From assembly GCF_030580935.1 (NCBI RefSeq), contig NZ_JAUQOM010000015.1, positions 1-63,185 on the forward strand: a stretch of DNA of 63,185 bases, written 5' to 3'. The position numbers and the translations under genes were made by a program. The DNA is from Sphingobium cyanobacteriorum. GTDB lineage: Bacteria; Pseudomonadota; Alphaproteobacteria; Sphingomonadales; Sphingomonadaceae. Positions 60,901 to 63,185 of the stretch are shown one piece after another (positions within the stretch are counted from its first letter, which is position 1; each line of letters opens with the position of its first letter). The notes under the pieces are model-generated. The model ran no database searches. It was not told where the DNA came from and saw nothing but the letters and a program-made list of their open reading frames with translations.

Positions 60901-61662
60901 CGACGCCACCTGCGCCAGCACAGATTCACCGCGCAGAGGATCTGCCGTAGGCCGCATCGTCAGTGCATGATCGCCACTGCGAAAGCGCAGTTCGGCATTT
61001 TGTCCGACGAGCGCGCGAAATAGCTGGTTAAACCCTTTCCCATGGCCGGTTTCCGCAGGGAAGCGGGATACCCCGTCCTTAACCATCTCCTGCAGCGCTG
61101 CCCCCGCATCGGGAATGTCAGCGTAAGCCGGATTCTGGCGCAAGGTTTGAAGCACACCGATTCCACGGTCGGCGACAACAAACTCAAACGATCCCGGCGT
61201 CACCGCATAGGCAACCACGCCTGTTTGTGGCGCACCGCTGTGCTCGTAAACATTGTCCTGTATTTCTACCATCGCTCCCATGAGGGCTGCAATCAACTGC
61301 GGATTCAGCCCTTTTGCCTTCGCGATGTTTTCTGCATGGACGGTCCACTGGTCCCAGATCGCCGCCGTCACGATGATTGGATTGTTGGACCCCAGAGGAA
61401 AAGCGCCTGCGCAGTCTTTGAAGCCGTTCCCAAATGGCTTCCCAGTGCGCATTGCCTCAGTCAAATCTGCTGAAAATTTGCTGTTGACTGCAACCCTACG
61501 GTATTGCTGCTCAAATTGAACCGACGCCATAGCGATTTCGACCAAAGGACCAATACGGCCCGACCGCTCAATTGAGACAGAATCGCGTCCAGTCAGGCGC
61601 TTGGAAGCGGCTTCCAGTAAGATATCATCTGCAACTGCGAAATCAGCCTGGATAGATGCCAT
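60850..61662 (-). CDS. GHKL-type ATP-binding protein
   Basis: 270 aa from ATG 61662 (MASIQADF). The Bergerat fold is visible: N box MGAMVEIQDNVYEHSG, G1 box EFVVADRGIGVL and G2 box ETGHGKGFNQLF. No membrane segment, sensor or phospho-acceptor His domain, so it resembles SpoIIAB/RsbW-type serine kinases or a stand-alone ATPase. With a STAS-like gene in the facing operon it suggests partner-switching control. Two tiny ORFs lie directly upstream on the same strand. Confidence 0.8.
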   Translation of the reverse strand: MASIQADFAVADDILLEAASKRLTGRDSVSIERSGRIGPLVEIAMASVQFEQQYRRVAVNSKFSADLTEAMRTGKPFGNGFKDCAGAFPLGSNNPIIVTAAIWDQWTVHAENIAKAKGLNPQLIAALMGAMVEIQDNVYEHSGAPQTGVVAYAVTPGSFEFVVADRGIGVLQTLRQNPAYADIPDAGAALQEMVKDGVSRFPAETGHGKGFNQLFRALVGQNAELRFRSGDHALTMRPTADPLRGESVLAQVASLNGLAISVFCRSQTAN

Positions 61663-61677
61663 CAACAATCCACAATT

Positions 61678-61845
61678 TCATGATAGGTAATCTTGCACCT
61701 TAAAGTACCTATTCCGCAACACGAAAGTCGCCTTGCTGGTTTGAATCGCGTTGCCTATGGCCTGCACTTTACTTGCTGGAGCTTCCCAAACTGCTATGCG
61801 TTTCCGGTATCCGGCGATGATCACGCATGCATCTAAGTCTTTCAT
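61678..61845 (-). CDS. Small ORF upstream of GHKL gene (55 aa)
   Basis: MKDLDACVIIAGYRKRIAVW ... VLRNRYFKVQDYLS. It starts with a four-base overlap with the 48-aa ORF and ends 15 bp before the GHKL ATG. Codon composition looks coding and the three would form one operon. No family recognised. Confidence 0.5.
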   Translation of the reverse strand: MKDLDACVIIAGYRKRIAVWEAPASKVQAIGNAIQTSKATFVLRNRYFKVQDYLS

Positions 61846-61988
61846 TGCTGGTAATCTCGCAGCCTTCGTCGCGTCTCGCCAGGCATCGTCTGGTCGCGCC
61901 GAACGAACCAGCTTGCATCATTGTAACTCAGCAAATCCGGCGGCATCCGCCGCAATCCTAAATGCGCGGCAAGGTCGGCGGGCGACAT
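61842..61988 (-). CDS. Small ORF, first gene of the GHKL operon (48 aa)
   Basis: MSPADLAAHLGLRRMPPDLL ... PGETRRRLRDYQQ. HTH-like N-terminus and Arg-rich end. No strong ribosome site, so support rests on the coupled overlap with the next ORF. Confidence 0.4.
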   Translation of the reverse strand: MSPADLAAHLGLRRMPPDLLSYNDASWFVRRDQTMPGETRRRLRDYQQ

Positions 61989-62070
61989 GGCCCGCGTGGA
62001 TAAAGATCGAAGCGGCCCCTTGCTACCCAGGTCAACGACACTGATTGCTCAGGTTAGATAATGCCGTAAA

Positions 62071-62283
62071 TCAGTGCAAGTCGCCTTTGAAGATGCCGGG
62101 ACCGGCTCGAAACTCGGATTGTATCTGGTCCAGGCGATTACGTTGCGCGTCCGTGAGGTCGACGTTGCTCTCTTCCAAATGGCGGTAGAGCGCTTGTAGC
62201 AACCCCACCGCCTTAAAATCGTCCACGACCGGCGTCAGGAACGCGGCGCCCATTTCCTCAATCATATCATCAGTTTTGGACAT
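62071..62283 (-). CDS. Small hypothetical protein (70 aa)
   Basis: ATG 62283 with GAGGAGAACGCG upstream. Acidic helical protein (MSKTDDMIEEMGAAFLTPVVDD... FRAGPGIFKGDLH). No domain recognised. Lies between the MucR gene and the GHKL operon on the same strand. Confidence 0.55.
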   Translation of the reverse strand: MSKTDDMIEEMGAAFLTPVVDDFKAVGLLQALYRHLEESNVDLTDAQRNRLDQIQSEFRAGPGIFKGDLH

Positions 62284-62372
62284 CGCGTTCTCCTCATTCA
62301 GGCGGATACATCACCACTGCATCGTCGCCCGCAGTTTATAGGACGAATTGTATTGGCCCGATCAGGATACGC

Positions 62373-62861
62373 CTATTCGACGGGCACTTTGGTGGTCCGC
62401 TTCGCGCGAGGCTGCTTCACCGGTGCCATCGGCTCCGCGGCGGGGGGAACGGGTTGCGTACGCTTACGGCCAAGGCCAATGGACTTTGCCAGCGTGCGGC
62501 GTTGCTCGGCATATCTGGGGGCGACCATGGGATAGTCGGCAGGTAGATTCCATTTCTCGCGGTAATCGGTTGGGGTCATTTGGTAGCGGGTCATTAAATG
62601 CCGCTTGAGCATCTTGAGCTTTTTACCGTCTTCCAAACACACGATATATTCGGGCTTGATGGATGCACGTATCGAAACGGCGGGTACAGGCTCCGGCATG
62701 GCGGGCTCTTCCGCCGTACCCAGCCCGGCCAGTGCTGCATGAACGTTGGCAATAAGTCCCGGCAGATCGCCGACAGAAACCGAATTATTGGTCACATGCG
62801 CGGCGACAATATCAGCGGTTAGGGTAATGAGCATGCCCTGCCCAGCGTCGGTAGCGGTCAT
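62373..62861 (-). CDS. MucR/Ros-family transcriptional regulator
   Basis: 162 aa. The signature SIKPEYIVCLEDGKKLKMLK followed by HLMTRYQMTPTDYREKWNLP and DYPMVAPRYAEQRRTLAKSIGLGRK is that of the alphaproteobacterial Ros/MucR zinc-finger regulators, with a Lys/Arg-rich tail. They bind AT-rich promoters and behave as H-NS-like silencers. Start 62861 (MTATDAGQGMLITL) fits the family. Island-encoded copies often restrain transferred genes. Confidence 0.9.
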   Translation of the reverse strand: MTATDAGQGMLITLTADIVAAHVTNNSVSVGDLPGLIANVHAALAGLGTAEEPAMPEPVPAVSIRASIKPEYIVCLEDGKKLKMLKRHLMTRYQMTPTDYREKWNLPADYPMVAPRYAEQRRTLAKSIGLGRKRTQPVPPAAEPMAPVKQPRAKRTTKVPVE

Positions 62862-63062
62862 TAGTGATGCGTTCCTTTTTTCAATATGATCGCGATAAAA
62901 GAAACGCACATTGCGTGCCAGCCCTCAGTCATTCTGATGATAAAAAGATCGTTACCTTCGCGTTATAGCGAAGGATGAGAGCCCATCAGCGGTAGAAAAA
63001 TAAAGGGCAGCAGCCCGCAGCGAAGCCAATTGCCAATGCACCACGGTCGAAATTGCCAAACA
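62862..63062. promoter_or_regulatory. Region upstream of mucR
   Basis: AT-rich leader (62865-62930) with a CTTCGC-GTTATA-GCGAAG hairpin near 62957-62974. No gene. Probably the mucR promoter; MucR proteins commonly autoregulate through AT-rich sites. Confidence 0.45.
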
Positions 63063-63185
63063 TGTCAACGGCGGAGCAAAAGTCGGCCATTCGGCGGCGT
63101 AAAACCAGGCCATCGTGTTACATGCCGGGGGGAGTGGCGTGAGGGCGTAGCCCGAGGGCCACTCCCCCCGGCATTGGTGTAATTT
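63063..63185. mobile_element. Terminal 123 bp of an insertion sequence (right copy)
   Basis: Exact reverse complement of 1-123, with the same inner hairpin and the TGTCAACGG outer end. Because the same IS end is entered at both termini, these are two copies in opposite orientation or an assembly break at a repeat. Confidence 0.7.

Overview
The window is a 63 kb piece of a high-GC alphaproteobacterial chromosome, most likely from a sphingomonad (Sphingobium/Sphingomonas-like). The evidence is the core genes tig-clpP-clpX, hemB and mtgA, an STN-domain TonB receptor, a MucR regulator, and sphingomonad-style REP palindromes (CCCCAGCGAAAGCTGGGG type). Both termini carry the same 123 bp in inverted orientation. 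This looks like one end of a multicopy insertion sequence, so the window probably ends where an assembly broke.

Layout. (1) 1-3210: end of a mobile island, with a toprim/primase gene cut by the terminal IS, a VirB1-like lytic transglycosylase, a P4-type integrase and a 3' fragment of tRNA-Lys(CTT) as attachment scar. (2) 3211-34465: chromosomal backbone. It starts with decayed IS3 and IS5 remnants, then gamma-carbonic anhydrase and hemB. An intact IS1595-family element (6555-9346) with perfect 8-bp target duplications carries a DUF262-HNH passenger gene. Next come a VOC protein, an M28 peptidase and two DUF2807 proteins. A long minus-strand operon (24464 down to 13354) follows: TonB receptor, BacA/SbmA-like ABC transporter, TldE, TldD, thioredoxin, an unknown protein, M3 peptidase and a Cds1-like cysteine desulfhydrase, with a LysR gene upstream. 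Read together it looks like a peptide import-and-digest pathway, possibly for disulfide-containing peptides. mtgA, a second TonB receptor, clpX, clpP, a GT2 glycosyltransferase and tig close the backbone. (3) 34466-63185: a second island, beginning at a tRNA-Leu(TAG) 3' fragment with an integrase and an extra complete tRNA-Leu(TAG).

The second island has a mobilization block (MobQ-type relaxase, TraG/VirD4-like ATPase, small zinc-ribbon and hydrophobic proteins) and several candidate defence or regulatory modules. These are: a pair of inverted 27-bp recombination-like sites beside a catalytic-domain-only tyrosine recombinase; a WD40 / GTP-cyclohydrolase-II-like / phosphoribosyltransferase / MazG-like cassette; a retron with an RT-TOPRIM fusion and a recognisable msr-msd RNA bounded by perfect 12-nt a1/a2 repeats; two lipoproteins of unknown role; an ardA stub interrupted by an IS66 remnant; a TacA/TacT-type toxin-antitoxin pair; and a STAS-like / unknown / DUF4417-like operon converging on a GHKL-ATPase operon. 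A MucR gene lies at the end.

The strongest candidates for undescribed biology are the WD40-GCHII-PRT-MazG cassette (46441-51541), the invertible-looking segment 38991-40124, and the STAS/GHKL module (58785-61988). The retron and the IS1595 passenger element are well supported by sequence structure. All functions are inferred from motifs read by eye; no database search was possible.
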